This document shows, piece after piece, positions 46,223-56,717 of a DNA stretch of 64,000 nucleotides (within the stretch, counting starts at the first letter, position 1; each line of letters begins with the position of its first letter). A program made the position numbers and the translations under genes. Source of the DNA: Pyronema omphalodes (Eukaryota; Ascomycota; Pezizomycetes; Pezizales; Pyronemataceae); the NCBI GenBank assembly GCA_024516155.1, contig JAJJXM010000004.1, positions 62,001 to 126,000 on the forward strand. Direction: 5' to 3'. Below the pieces are notes generated by a model. The model worked only from the letters and a program-made list of their open reading frames with translations. It had not been told where the DNA came from and searched no databases.

Positions 46223-46754
46223 TGTCACGGCACACAGCTGACGAGTCGTTGTGTTGTTGTGTTGCTGTTGTGCTGTTCTTATCGTTGTGTTGTTGTTGTC
46301 GTGTGTCGTTGTGGCCGTTGTGTGTTGCTGTGGTCTGCCGTGCCACCGAAGTTGATGACCGATTGATGATGGATCATGTACAACGAGCTGTAGGAGCTGT
46401 GGCATCACAGGTTGAATGATGGAGAACCGACGCCAGATCATGTAGCGATGTTCGTTGACGGCCCAGCAAGAATGGTGGCCGCTCTTTGTACATAAGGAGG
46501 CTTGCCTCCCCATCGTTGTAGTTCTCCATCGAACGTCTTGTGCTTCCTCCTGTCCTTTTACAAGAAATGACAATCTCTTCTCTTCACAAGCCTTACGTCA
46601 CTCTTGTCCTTGTCCTTGTCCTTGTTTCGTGTGCCGACCGTTCGTCGAGCACTTTGATCCTTCTTCCTCAGTTTCGGCTCCCGGAGCGTAGCCTAGCCCT
46701 GGCCCCCCGGTAGTGCTCTGTGTGTCCTTCGAACTTCCGTTCCGGTTCCTGACA
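46223..46754 (+). repeat. Solo LTR-A in old GypB integrase
   Basis: 532 bp with a perfect target duplication CCAGG (46218-46222, 46755-46759). The interrupted codons continue as GRARTLELL after it. Confidence 0.95.
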
Positions 46755-47263
46755 CCAGGGAGGGCAAGGACCTTGGAGTTGCTCAGCCAGAATTGTTACG
46801 GGCCACAACAACGGCAGTACGTAACTCGTTATGGCCACTACTGTGACACCTGTAGATGTATCAAACCCGTTAAGCACGCCCCCTTCGGCATCTTACGACC
46901 ATTACAGATTCCAGAGAGACTATGGGAATCCATCTCCATGGATTTTATTACGGGTCTTGCGGAGGTTGGGGGAATGAACACGATGTGGGTAATCATGGAT
47001 CGTCTGACGAAGATGGCTCACTTCGTAACATGCAGACACACTATGGGTCCTAGGGCACTCGCAGACGGATTCCTCACACATGTGGTACGGGCCCACGGAC
47101 CCCCCAGCAGTATCATCTCGGAACGTGGGTCCTTATTGACCTCCCAGGTCTGGATGAAGGTGATGGAGGCAATGGGGACCTTGAGGAACCTTAGTACAGC
47201 ATTCCATCCAGAATCCAATGGACAAACAGAAAGGATCAATGCGATCATCGAACAGTACCTCAG

Positions 47264-48052
47264 TATCAGAATCCGTATCCACGGTTACTGACGACAGGCA
47301 GCGCGGCGTTTCGGCGGCGAGGAGGGCGGCGGCGGGTTAGGTAAGGCTGGTAAGTTGGGAATGGGCAAGGGTTTGTGGGCTGGGAAATCACAGGTGAGTT
47401 TGGAGAGATGGGATATCACAAGGGAACTTTTGTAGATAGGATTGTGTAAATAGAAACTTGATTGCGTGAAGAAATAAACTACATACAAATTTCCTCCTCT
47501 TATACTTGTTCCTTCATGACTCGTGACTCAGCATTGTCCGCCTGCGGAGAATGCTCCCAATGCTAACCGCCGTGATAACTACATACATGACCAACATTCC
47601 CCAACATTTGCCAACCGCCGTAATTCCAAATAAGAAAGCAAGATAACTAAACGCCGTAATTCCAAATAATAATAACAAGGAAAGAGTACATACCAAAAGA
47701 GATAACTACCGGCTAACCGCCGTGATTCCAAATAGCAAAGAAAGAGTACATACCGAAAGAGATAACTTCCTGGCTAACCGCCGTGATTCCAAATAGTAAA
47801 GAAAGAGTACATACCAAAAGAGAGAAGTAAAAGATTCCAACATTTTCCTAGCCGCGGTGATACCTAAAAGAAATCCAAATAAGAAATAACTCCGAACATA
47901 TGAAAATCCTCGGCAAGGGGCCCAGCCCCTTGCCCTAACCCTATCTCTTCACTTCATGACAGCGTAGCAGGTTGCTAGGGTGATGACGATCACCCATAGC
48001 CCTGCGGTGGTGACGGCGGAGGCCAGGAGCATGTCACGGGAGCGTTGTGAAA
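47264..48052 (-). repeat. 3' LTR of young GypB
   Basis: 789 bp; the first bases (minus) read TTTCAC in place of TGTCAC. Preceded by a G-run polypurine tract (about 48053-48066). Its first 104 bases encode the end of ORF3. Confidence 0.95.
47626..47830 (-). repeat. Tandem repeats inside the GypB LTR
   Basis: Four units beginning CCGCCGT(A/G)ATTCCAAATA (plus strand), each followed by AAGAAAGAGTACATACC-like sequence, 31-60 bp apart. Unit number varies among GypB LTRs and explains their length differences (686, 751, 789 bp). Confidence 0.75.
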
Positions 48053-49013
48053 TAAGCCCCCCCCTCCAGGCCGAGACTCCGGCGAGGCCGTTGGCAGTCC
48101 TCAACGCGGGCCTCCGGATGGGGGACCGTCCCCGATACTGCTTTCCCCGACGTCGGCGACGTACGACGTCCTGGGTGATGTCCTCGAGGACATAAGGCGG
48201 TATTTGCTCTTGTTGGTGTCCTAAGGGGGGCGCCGTTATTTGTTCTTGTTGGTGCCCTGAGGAGAACGGGGGTATTTGATCTTGTTGGTGCCCTGAGGCG
48301 GGGGGCTCCGGGGGATCCGAACAAGGGGCGGACGTCAGGTCGTTGGTTGGTCGGTAGTCGACGGTGGGGAGACGCTGTTCCGGCTCCGCTGTCTGATAGA
48401 AAGACAGGTTGATTGCCACCTTCTCGTGGTCCGAGGGTCCCGTCATCATAATCACTGGGAGTTGGTGTCGAATCGTAGGGATGGTGGAGTCCTCTGATTC
48501 TAGTTCGCGGGGACGGGGTGGTTCGTTTTCCTGGTTTTCCGTAGGGACGGGAGGCTCCTGTCCTGTCCCGGGCTCGTCCTTGGGTGGTATCGTTGCCGGG
48601 GGCTCCGTGGGGGGTTTCCATCCTCTGATACCGCATCTCTGGTCGTGTCCGTCTTTGTTGACCAGAAATTTACACACATTGCAGAGTCTCTTTCCTTTCT
48701 GCCATGCCTTGCAGGCCTTTTGCGGGTCCATCCTTCGGTGTCGGATCACCCATTCTAACTCGGGGTCATGTGGCTGCCCGCAGCTACATGATTTTTTTAT
48801 GCGTGCCGCAATTGCTTGCGCCACCGCTGGGAAATGATTGTTGTTTAATTTCGATTGGAGGTGAATGGAGCAGGAGTCGTTGTTGCAGAACGACCAATGT
48901 AGTTCTGCGTGCGGGATCGTGGGGTGGGGGGATTTCTTTTCTGCCGGGGGAGTAGGGGTTCGGTACCAGCCCAAAGAGGACGGGGGGTCCTCGGAGTTCG
49001 TTCTATCGTCCAT
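47949..49013 (-). CDS. GypB ORF3: Cys/His-rich protein with C-terminal membrane segment (354 aa)
   Basis: ATG at 49013 shares a base with the pol stop (TAATG). Residues about 35-135 are Cys/His-rich: HWSFCNNDSCSIH, KSCSCGQPHDPE, KACKAWQKGKRLCNVCKFLV and QRCGIRGW, a likely metal-binding fold. A Pro/Glu-rich linker follows, then three GHQQ(D/E)QI repeats, an Arg-rich stretch, and a hydrophobic C-terminus (AVTTAGLWVIVITLATCYAV) that would be a tail anchor. There is no signal peptide. The membrane segment is encoded by the LTR. GypA and GypD have no such gene in the regions seen. It sits where env lies in env-bearing gypsy elements, but no env similarity is seen. The homologue is 55648-56717. Confidence 0.8.
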   Translation of the reverse strand: MDDRTNSEDPPSSLGWYRTPTPPAEKKSPHPTIPHAELHWSFCNNDSCSIHLQSKLNNNHFPAVAQAIAARIKKSCSCGQPHDPELEWVIRHRRMDPQKACKAWQKGKRLCNVCKFLVNKDGHDQRCGIRGWKPPTEPPATIPPKDEPGTGQEPPVPTENQENEPPRPRELESEDSTIPTIRHQLPVIMMTGPSDHEKVAINLSFYQTAEPEQRLPTVDYRPTNDLTSAPCSDPPEPPASGHQQDQIPPFSSGHQQEQITAPPLGHQQEQIPPYVLEDITQDVVRRRRRGKQYRGRSPIRRPALRTANGLAGVSAWRGGLISQRSRDMLLASAVTTAGLWVIVITLATCYAVMK

Positions 49014-52000
49014 TACAGCTGTGGGGCAGGTTTATTCGGGTACCTGCGGTGGAATTGGGTGATGGCGTCGGGGGAGTTTTGGAAATTGTCGGCGGGGTAC
49101 CAGGTCGTATCGGGGTCGTGGAAACCAGTCCACTTAACTCGATATTGTATCTGACCCCGGTGGCGTCGAGAATCCACTATTTCCTCAACTTCCCACTCTT
49201 CCTCGTCGTCGAGGACAATCGGTAGCGGAGGGGGCTAATATGGCCTGGGATGGTTGTCGAAGTAGGTTGAGACGGTTCTAGAAGGGAGATGTGAAATACT
49301 GGATGGATTTTTGCGTTTGGGGGGAGGTCCAGCTTATAAGCTCGCGACCCTACCTTAGACAAGATAGTGTAGGGCCCCAATAGCTTGTAATCGAGCTTGT
49401 TGGAGGGTCGGGTGGTTTTCACATTCTTCCTCTTCAGCCAGACCCGATCTCCCACTCGAAGGACCGGATCCGGGTGTCGATGCCGGTTCGCCTGTTCTGC
49501 ATGAGCCGTCTGGGCATAGTGGACCTCCGCCCTCAGATCCTCGTGAAGTCGGTTGAGGGCGCCAACATATTTGGAGACCTCGGGGTTTCCTTCCGCGACT
49601 TCACCCAGCGGCTGGGTAAAACGGGGATGATATCCGTAATTTGCGAAGAAGGGGGACACCTTGGTCGTTCCTGAGCGGGAATTGTTGTAGCAGAACTCCG
49701 CCATAGGAAGGAGTTGGTTCCAATTGTCCTGTTGATAGTTACAATACGCCCTGAGGTATTGTTCGAGGATCGCATTGACCCTCTCTGTCTGTGCGTCGGA
49801 CTCTGGGTGAAACGCCGTACTCAGGTTCCTCGTCGTCCCCATTGCCTCCATAACCCTCTTCCAGAACTGAGAGGTGAATAGGGACCCCCGATCCGAGATG
49901 ATGCTGCTGGGGAGTCCATGGGCCCGTACCACATGTGTGAGAAACCCGTCCGCAAGTTCCCTGGGTCCCATAGTATCCCTACATGCTACGAAGTGTGCCA
50001 TCTTCGTCAAGCGGTCCACAATCACCCATATCGCATTCATTCCCCCATCTTCCGGAAGACCCGTGATAAAATCCATGGAGATGGATTCCCATGGTCTTTC
50101 TGGAATCTGTAACGGTCGTAAGAGCCCGAAGGGGGCGTGCTTAATGGGCTTGATACGTTTACAGGTATCACAGTAGTCGACATATCGAGTCACATACTGT
50201 CGTTGTTGTGGCCAATAAAAATTCCGGCTGACCAACTCCAAGGTCCTTGCCCTTCCCGGATGCCCCGCGGCCTGGGAGTCGTGATGTTGTCGTAAAATTT
50301 GTAACCTCAGGTCGTCGTCGTCAGGGACCCATATCAATCCCTCGTATAGGAGTAACCCATCCTTTTCCTCGCATAACCCCAAGGGGACCCTATTGTCTCG
50401 GGTTATCCCTTCCCGAAGTTTGCGGATTACCTCCTGGAGTTCTGTATCGGTCTTCGTTTTTTCCCGAATTTTGGTAATGAAGGGGGTGTCCGGGGTGAGT
50501 CTTATCAACTGTGTCCCGTTCACATGAAAGACTTCCTGGGGAAGGAGGACTCGGCTTCGGTTCTGCCGGTGCTTCATCTCCCCTTCCCAGGGAGAGTCTC
50601 CTGACTCTCGGGACAATATGTCGGGTTTTCCTGCCAACTTCCCCGGACGATACGTGATCGTGAAGTCATAGTTAGCCAGTTGTTCCGCCCATCGGGCCTG
50701 TCGGAGGTTGAGATCCCTCTTCGTTTGCCAATACTCTAGGTTTTTATGGTCTGACAGTATCCGGATACTGTGTTTTGTCGATTTGCAGTATGTCGACCAT
50801 TTGTCCAAGGCTTCCACTATCGCCAGGAGCTCCTTATCGTGGATGTCGTAATTGAGCTCCGCTTCTTTTAATTTTCGTGAAAAACAGGCAAGGGGGTGCA
50901 GTACGTTGGAGTCATCGGGTTGTGAGCAGACTGCCCCGATGGCATAGTCTGAGGCGTCAGTTTCCATGGTGAGTGGCCGATCCGGGTCGAAATGTTGCAG
51001 GATCGGTTGGGATATCATTGCCGTTTTGAGTTGCTCAAAGGCCTGTTGTGTCTCGTCGTTCCACTCCCAGGGTACCTGTTTCTTCGTCAATCGTGTCAAT
51101 GGCGTGGTGATCTTGCTGAAATCCCGGATGAATCGACGGTAGAAATTGGCGAACCCAAGGAAACTTTGGACTCCCTTCACATTCACCGGTTCTTTCCATT
51201 CCTTAACCGCCCTAATTTTGTCGGGGTCCATCTGCAACCCTGTTGGGGAGATGATGTATCCCAGGTATTCCGTCTTTTTCGTGTGGAATTCACATTTCGA
51301 GGGTTTCAGGGTGAGTCCTACGTCCCTTAACCTCTCCAAGACCATGCGGACGTGCTTCCGATGCTTCTCCATATTATCCGAGTAAATCAATATGTCGTCG
51401 AGATAGGCGATGCAAAAGATGTTGAGGTAATCACTTAAGACTTCGTTCATCCATCGTTGAAACGAAGCTGGAGCATTTGTCAAACCAAATGGCATCACCA
51501 AATACTCGTATAGACCGTACTTGGTACGGAACGCAGTTTTCCATTCATCTCCTGTAGCTATTCGGAGGTTATGGTATGCGTCTCGCACATCCAATTTGGT
51601 ATAGATCTTGGCGTTGGAAAGTCTATCCAACGCTTCCCCTATCAGCGGGAGTGGGGTGCGATCCTTGATTGTGATTTCGTTAAGTCGTCGGTAGTCGACG
51701 CATAACCGTAAGGTACCATCCTTTTTCTTAACGAAATGGATTGGGGCTCCCGCGGGAGACGTCGACCGTCGGACCCAACCCCTCTTTTCATTTTCTTCCA
51801 AGTAATCCCTCAGTACTCGCAGGCGTTCCTCATCGAGGGCTCGCAGGGGTTCGAACAGCGGAACCTTTCCGTCCATCAAGGGGATCCGGTGGTCATGATG
51901 TCGGTGCGGAGGTAACCCTACCGCCTCTTTTTCCCTGAATACGGAGAGGTAATCTGCATATTCCGGTGGTATTATTTCTTCCAGGGAGTCAGGCTTGCTC

Positions 52001-52989
52001 TTCCCCGCTCGGATTATGGTACTCGCGAGTTCCAATTCCCCGGAAGTGGCAATTGATTTGGCGGGAGCGGTTTCCCAGTTCCCCGGTTCTTCCTGGTTGG
52101 TTGGTGCAGTAGCGGTTGATTTGGCGGGAGCGGTCTCCCAGTTCCCCGGTTCCTTATGGTTGGCTGGCGCTTGCGGGGGTTGCCGCGAAGCGCACTGAGG
52201 CGAGTCGGGATCGGCCTCGGTGGATTCCGCGCGCCTAGATCCCTGCACGCTGTCCATATCCTCGTCCTCCGACTCTTCCACTTCTTCTCCTTCGTCATCT
52301 TCTTCTATACTTTCTCCCCAGATCTCTTGGATGCGAAGCTCATCTTCCTCATCCGTCTGGGGCATCTCCTCCGGTCCTTCCATACCATAGGCGTGCTCCG
52401 CTTCCTCATGTATCCGTTGATTATATTCCTTTTCTGCCCCCCGTTCCGACACGGTCGTGGCATGGGGCGAGGTGGGAAGGCAGTTCCTTCCGCATTTCTC
52501 GGAGTTGAAGACGATCCTTCCTTCCTTCCAGTCGATGCTGGGATTGTGTTTCCGCAACCAAGGCAGTCCCAGGATAATGGGTGCGTTGCCAATGGTAATA
52601 CAGTGGAGCTTGATGTCTTCCCTATGGTCGTTGATCACCATGGTCACCATGGCATCGTGGGTTACTGGGCCCCCATCTAATTCCCGTCCGTCTACCGCGA
52701 GAACCTTTCGTGGGGTTAATTTTTTCGCGCAGGGCAATCCCTGCTGTCTCACATATTTTCGATCTATAAAATTCTCCGTGGCCCCGCAGTCGATCATGGC
52801 CGTTGTTTGGTATTCTTTCTTATTTCGTCCGATTAACTTTACTCGCAGGATAATTTTTTCGTTTCTTCCGTATGGTCCTACACTCGAGATTCTATCCGCC
52901 GGTCCTGCCGTGGTTGAACTGGTGGGCGACAGTTGCCCCAGGAATCCACCTTTTCCTTTTATTCCTGGGGGTTCTCTTTTCCCGACGTC
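49013..52989 (-). CDS. Young GypB pol: protease, RT, RNase H, integrase, chromodomain (one frameshift)
   Basis: The -1 frame is open from 52989, enters from gag at 52977-52983 and runs to 49177; the first ATG is at 52797 but most translation should come by frameshift. Protease MIDCGATENFI; RT YTKLDVRDAYHNL, VMPFGLTNAPASFQ and YLDDILIYSDN; RNase [35 protein letters not shown]; integrase HPGRARTLELV..CDTCKR, MDFITGLPE, ISDRGSLFTSQ, AQTERVNAI. A missing base near 49236 shifts the frame and cuts off the chromodomain (EEIVDSRRHRGQIQYRVKWTG), which stays open to the TAA at 49013-49015. Confidence 0.9.
52936..52983 (-). promoter_or_regulatory. Candidate -1 frameshift signal, young GypB gag/pol
   Basis: Slippery GGGAAAA (52983-52977) in gag phase G GGA AAA, spacer GAGAAC, then a perfect 10-bp stem CCCCAGGAAT / ATTCCTGGGG (52970-52961 with 52945-52936) and a 15-nt loop. 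The gag stop (52961-52959) lies at the top of the stem. Confidence 0.8.
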
Positions 52990-53867
52990 TCACCGAGTCC
53001 CTCTTCTACCAATGTAGTTTCCGCTGCTCTGAATAGTTTCTTACTTGGGCACTTCGCAGCGTAGTGTCCCATCTTTCCACAGTTAAAACATTCGTTATTC
53101 CGCTTCCGCCTATCCTCCTCCGTCCTATCCCTTGGTTTCTGTCGACGAGTGGAATCTAATTCCATTGGTTCGGGGTCGGAGAGTCGAGATTCGTGTCCCT
53201 GCCCCTTAAGATGGGGGTGGTGATAGAATTGAGGTTCATACCGAGTCCTCAGGGTTCGGAAGTTGAATAGTCGGTTGTCTAATGCTATGGCCTTGTTGGC
53301 GAACTCCGTGAGATCCGTTGGTCGTTCATCAAGGAGTGCCAACTGTCGTTGGACGTCTGTGTTTAGTCCATCACTGAATTGATCGATGTAGGTCTCGTCA
53401 TTGTATCTTAAATCGGATTTGATCCTTTGAAATTCGGCCCAGTATGCAGCGGCGGATCGCGCGCCCTGCCTGATCATCTTGAACTTTCTTCTTGCTACTT
53501 CTTTTGAGTCGGCTTCCCCGAAAGCCCTACTAACAGCAGTCTTAAAGGCCTCCCAGGTCGTGTATACGCTTTTCCCCTCCTTGATGGACGGCTCGATCCA
53601 TGCCCAAGCGTTACCTCTACAGCGGGAGCTCGCATAGTTCACCTTTTTCTGTTCGGTGTCGAATCTATTCCCTTCACAATTGAACTTCAGTTCGCATTGC
53701 GTCAGGAATGCCCTCAGCTTAGTCCGTTCGCCGTAGTACAGCTCCGGGTCTTCCACCTTGGGGTTACTGTTTGTCGTGGGGCGATGGAGTTGAATGAGGA
53801 TCTGGTTCAACTGCTCCTGGGTCATCGTGACCGGAGTGACAAGTCCCAATCCTGCCGGGGTCGCCAT
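52959..53867 (-). CDS. Young GypB gag (302 aa from the first ATG)
   Basis: Chosen start: ATG at 53867 (MATPAGLGLVTPVTMTQ), the only in-frame ATG upstream of the capsid core. The capsid contains KLRAFLTQCELKFNCEG, RGNAWAWIEPSI and RQGARSAAAYWAEFQRI; the zinc knuckle is CFNCGKMGHYAAKC (C-x2-C-x4-H-x4-C). The frame is open for a further 81 codons upstream (to 54110) with no ATG, including a KTQ repeat. Intact. It forms the particle shell and binds RNA. Confidence 0.85.
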   Translation of the reverse strand: MATPAGLGLVTPVTMTQEQLNQILIQLHRPTTNSNPKVEDPELYYGERTKLRAFLTQCELKFNCEGNRFDTEQKKVNYASSRCRGNAWAWIEPSIKEGKSVYTTWEAFKTAVSRAFGEADSKEVARRKFKMIRQGARSAAAYWAEFQRIKSDLRYNDETYIDQFSDGLNTDVQRQLALLDERPTDLTEFANKAIALDNRLFNFRTLRTRYEPQFYHHPHLKGQGHESRLSDPEPMELDSTRRQKPRDRTEEDRRKRNNECFNCGKMGHYAAKCPSKKLFRAAETTLVEEGLGETSGKENPQE

Positions 53868-54115
53868 TTCCGCAGGGTCGTCGGTAGAGGTATGGGGGAG
53901 TTCGGGTGATTCGGGGGTCTGGGGTCTGGATGGTTGTTCGGGGGTCACTGGGCTTGCCGATCCGGTCGGTTCTTGTTCGATATGTTCTCCGAGCTCTTTT
54001 AGCTGAAAGGACGCCACTGTGTGCGCCTTCTTCTGGGTTTTCTGGGTCTTCTGGGTTTTCTGGGTTTTCTGGGTCTTCGTTCCGCGTTGGGTGTCGTACA
54101 CAGGACGCAATCAAA

Positions 54116-54904
54116 TATCAGAATCCGTATCCACGGTTACTGACGACAGGCAGCGCGGGGTTTCGGCGGCGAGGAGGGCGGCGGCGGGTTAGGTAAGGCT
54201 GGTAAGTTGGGAATGGGCAAGGGTTTGTGGGCTGGGAAATCACAGGTGAGTTTGGAGAGATGGGATATCACAAGGGAACTTTTGTAGATAGGATTGTGTA
54301 AATAGAAACTTGATTGCGTGAAGAAATAAACTACATACAAATTTCCTCCTCTTATACTTGTTCCTTCATGACTCGTGACTCAGCATTCTCCGCCTGCGGA
54401 GAATGCTCCCAATGCTAACTGCCGTGATAACTACATACATGACCAACATTCCCCAACATTTGCCAACCGCCGTAATTCCAAATAAGAAAGCAAGATAACT
54501 AAACGCCGTAATTCCAAATAATAATAACAAGGAAAGAGTACATACCAAAAGAGATAACTACCGGCTAACCGCCGTGATTCCAAATAGCAAAGAAAGAGTA
54601 CATACCGAAAGAGATAACTTCCTGGCTAACCGCCGTGATTCCAAATAGTAAAGAAAGAGTACATACCAAAAGAGAGAAGTAAAAGATTCCAACATTTTCC
54701 TAGCCGCCGTGATACCTAAAAGAAATCCAAATAAGAAATAACTCCGAACATATGAAAATCCTCGGCAAGGGGCCCAGCCCCTTGCCCTAACCCTATCCCT
54801 TCACTTCATGACAGCGTAGCAGGTTGCTAGGGTGATGACGATCACCCATAGCCCTGCGGTGGTGACGGCGGAGGCCAGGAGCATGTCACGGGAGCGTTGT
54901 GACA
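54116..54904 (-). repeat. 5' LTR of young GypB
   Basis: 789 bp, TGTCACAACG...CTGATA on the minus strand, almost identical to 47264-48052. The sequence after it (TTTGATTGCGTCC) is not a usual TGG-type primer-binding site. Confidence 0.95.
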
Positions 54905-55647
54905 CTCAGGGCGTACTGTAAGTATCAACACAATAATTGGAACCAACTCCTCCCTATGGCGGAGTCCTGTTACAACAGCCCCCAGTCAGGAACGACCAAG
55001 GTGTCCCCCTTCTTCGCAAATTACGGATATCATCCCCGTTTTACCCAACCGCTGGGTGAAGTCACTGAAGGAAACCCGGAAGTCTCCAAATACGTTGGTC
55101 CCCTCAACCGACTGCATGAGGATCTAAGAGCAGATGTCCACGATGCCCAGACTGCTCATGCAGAACAGGCAAACCGGCATCGACACCCAGATCCGGTCCT
55201 TCGAGTAGGAGATCAGGTCTGGCTGAAGCGGAAAAATGTGAAGAGGACCTGATCTTCCGATAAGCTCGACTTCAGGTTATTGGGCCCCTATACCATATTA
55301 TCTAGAGTAGGGTCGAGAGCTTATAAGCTGGACCTTCCCCCGAATGCAAGAATCCATCCAGTATTTCATATTTCTCTGATGGAACCTTTACAGCCCACTT
55401 CGACCACTATAGCAGGCCATATTCAGCCCCCTCCGCTACCGATTGTCCTCGACAACGAGGAAGAGTGAGAAGTTGAGGAAATAGTGGACTCTCGACGGCA
55501 TCGGGGTCGGATCCAATATCGAGTCAAGTGGACCGGTTTCCATGACCCTGATACAACTTGGTACCCCGGCGACAACTTTTGAAACTCCCCCGACACCATC
55601 ACCCAATTCCACCGCAGGTACCCTAACAAACCTGCCCCACAGCTATA

Positions 55648-56717
55648 ATGGACGACATGACGAATTCTGAGGACCCTCAGTCCTCTTCGGGCTGGTACCG
55701 TACCCCTACTCCCCGGGCAGCAAAGAAATCCCCTGACCCCACGATCTCGCACACAGAACTACACTGGTCGTTCTGTAACAATCATTCCTGCGGCATTCAC
55801 CTCCAAGCGAAACTACAAAATAGTCACTTCCCAGCGGTGGCGCAACCAATTGCGGCACGCATCAAAGAATCATCTAGCTTCAGGCAGCTACATGATCCCG
55901 AGTTAGAATGGGTGATCCGACATCGCAGGATGGACCCGCAAAACGTCTGCCCAGCATGGCAAAAAGGAAAGAGACTCTGCAAGCTATGCAAGTTGTTGGT
56001 TAACAAAGACGGACCCAACAAAAGATGCGGCATCACGGGTTGGAAACCCCCGACCGAGACCAAGATGCCAAGTCCACCCTGCAAAGTCAAAGCCGAGCCA
56101 GAACAAGAACCACTCGTCGCCACCGAAAATCGGCAAAACGAACCACCCTGTCCCAGCGAACTGGAATCAGACGACCCCACCATCCATTTGATGCGACACC
56201 AACTCCCAGTGATCATGATGACCGGCCCCTGGACCACCAGAAGGTGGCAATGAACCTTTCCTTCTATCGGACAGCGGATGGCCCGGAGCAGCGTCTCCTC
56301 ACCTTCAACTCCAGATCAACCAACGACATGACATCCACCCCTTGTTCTGATCCCCGGGAGCCTCCCACCACCGGGCACCAACAAGATCAAATACCCCCGT
56401 TCCCATTAAGGCACCAACAACAACGAAAAACGGCGCCCCCCTCAGGATACTAACCAGAGCAAATACCGCCTTACGTCCTCAAGGACATCACTCACGACGT
56501 CCCACGCCGCCGATGGTCGGGAAGGCAGTATGAAGGGCGGTCCCCCATCCGGAAGTCTGCCCTGGGGACTTCCTACGGTCTCTCCGGAGTCTCGGGCTGG
56601 AGGGGGGGGCTTGTGTCACAACGCTCCCGTGACATGCTTCTCGTTTCCGCCGTCACCACGTCAGGGCTATGGGTGCTTACCATCACCATAGCAACCTGCC
56701 ACGCAATAATGAGGTAA
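55648..56717 (+). pseudogene. ORF3 of old GypB, one shift and one stop
   Basis: Starts at the TAATG overlap (MDDMTNSEDPQSS). Keeps HWSFCNNHSCGIH, WQKGKRLCKLCKLLVNKDG and RCGITGW; the CSC motif near residue 78 is lost. A 1-nt deletion near 56230 and a stop at about 56451 break it, but the final part again reads RSRDMLLVSAVTTSGLWV and ends in a hydrophobic segment inside the 3' LTR. Changes there are mostly among hydrophobic residues. It has fewer lesions than the pol before it. Confidence 0.8.

Larger units (their letters stand above)
47264..54904 (-). mobile_element. Young GypB, nearly intact Ty3/gypsy chromovirus with a third ORF
   Basis: 7,641 bp, two 789-bp LTRs with about six differences by eye, perfect target duplication CTCAG (47259-47263, 54905-54909). 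On the minus strand: LTR, gag (53867-52959), pol by -1 frameshift (to 49013), ORF3 (49013-47949), LTR. The only clear lesion is one missing base in pol near 49236. It inserted in the integrase of an old copy of its own family in the opposite orientation. Confidence 0.97.
43599..55648 (+). pseudogene. pol of old GypB, interrupted
   Basis: Protease AMIDCGATENLIHRKY, RT N-terminal part to 44921, then a deletion removes the YTKLDVRDAY box. The DD box reads HIDNILIY (second Asp lost). RNase H and integrase follow with many shifts: FITGLAEVGG, ERGSLLTSQ (Asp to Glu), SNGQTERINAI. The young GypB cuts it at 47263; it resumes at 54910 with FFANYGYHPRFTQPLGEV. The chromodomain is at about 55470-55640 (EIVDSRRHRGRIQYRVKWTG). 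The final stop overlaps the ORF3 start in TAATG. Confidence 0.85.

Noticed and set aside
47949..49013. Calling ORF3 an envelope gene
   Set aside because: Position fits, but there is no signal peptide, no fusion-type features I recognise, and only one C-terminal hydrophobic segment.
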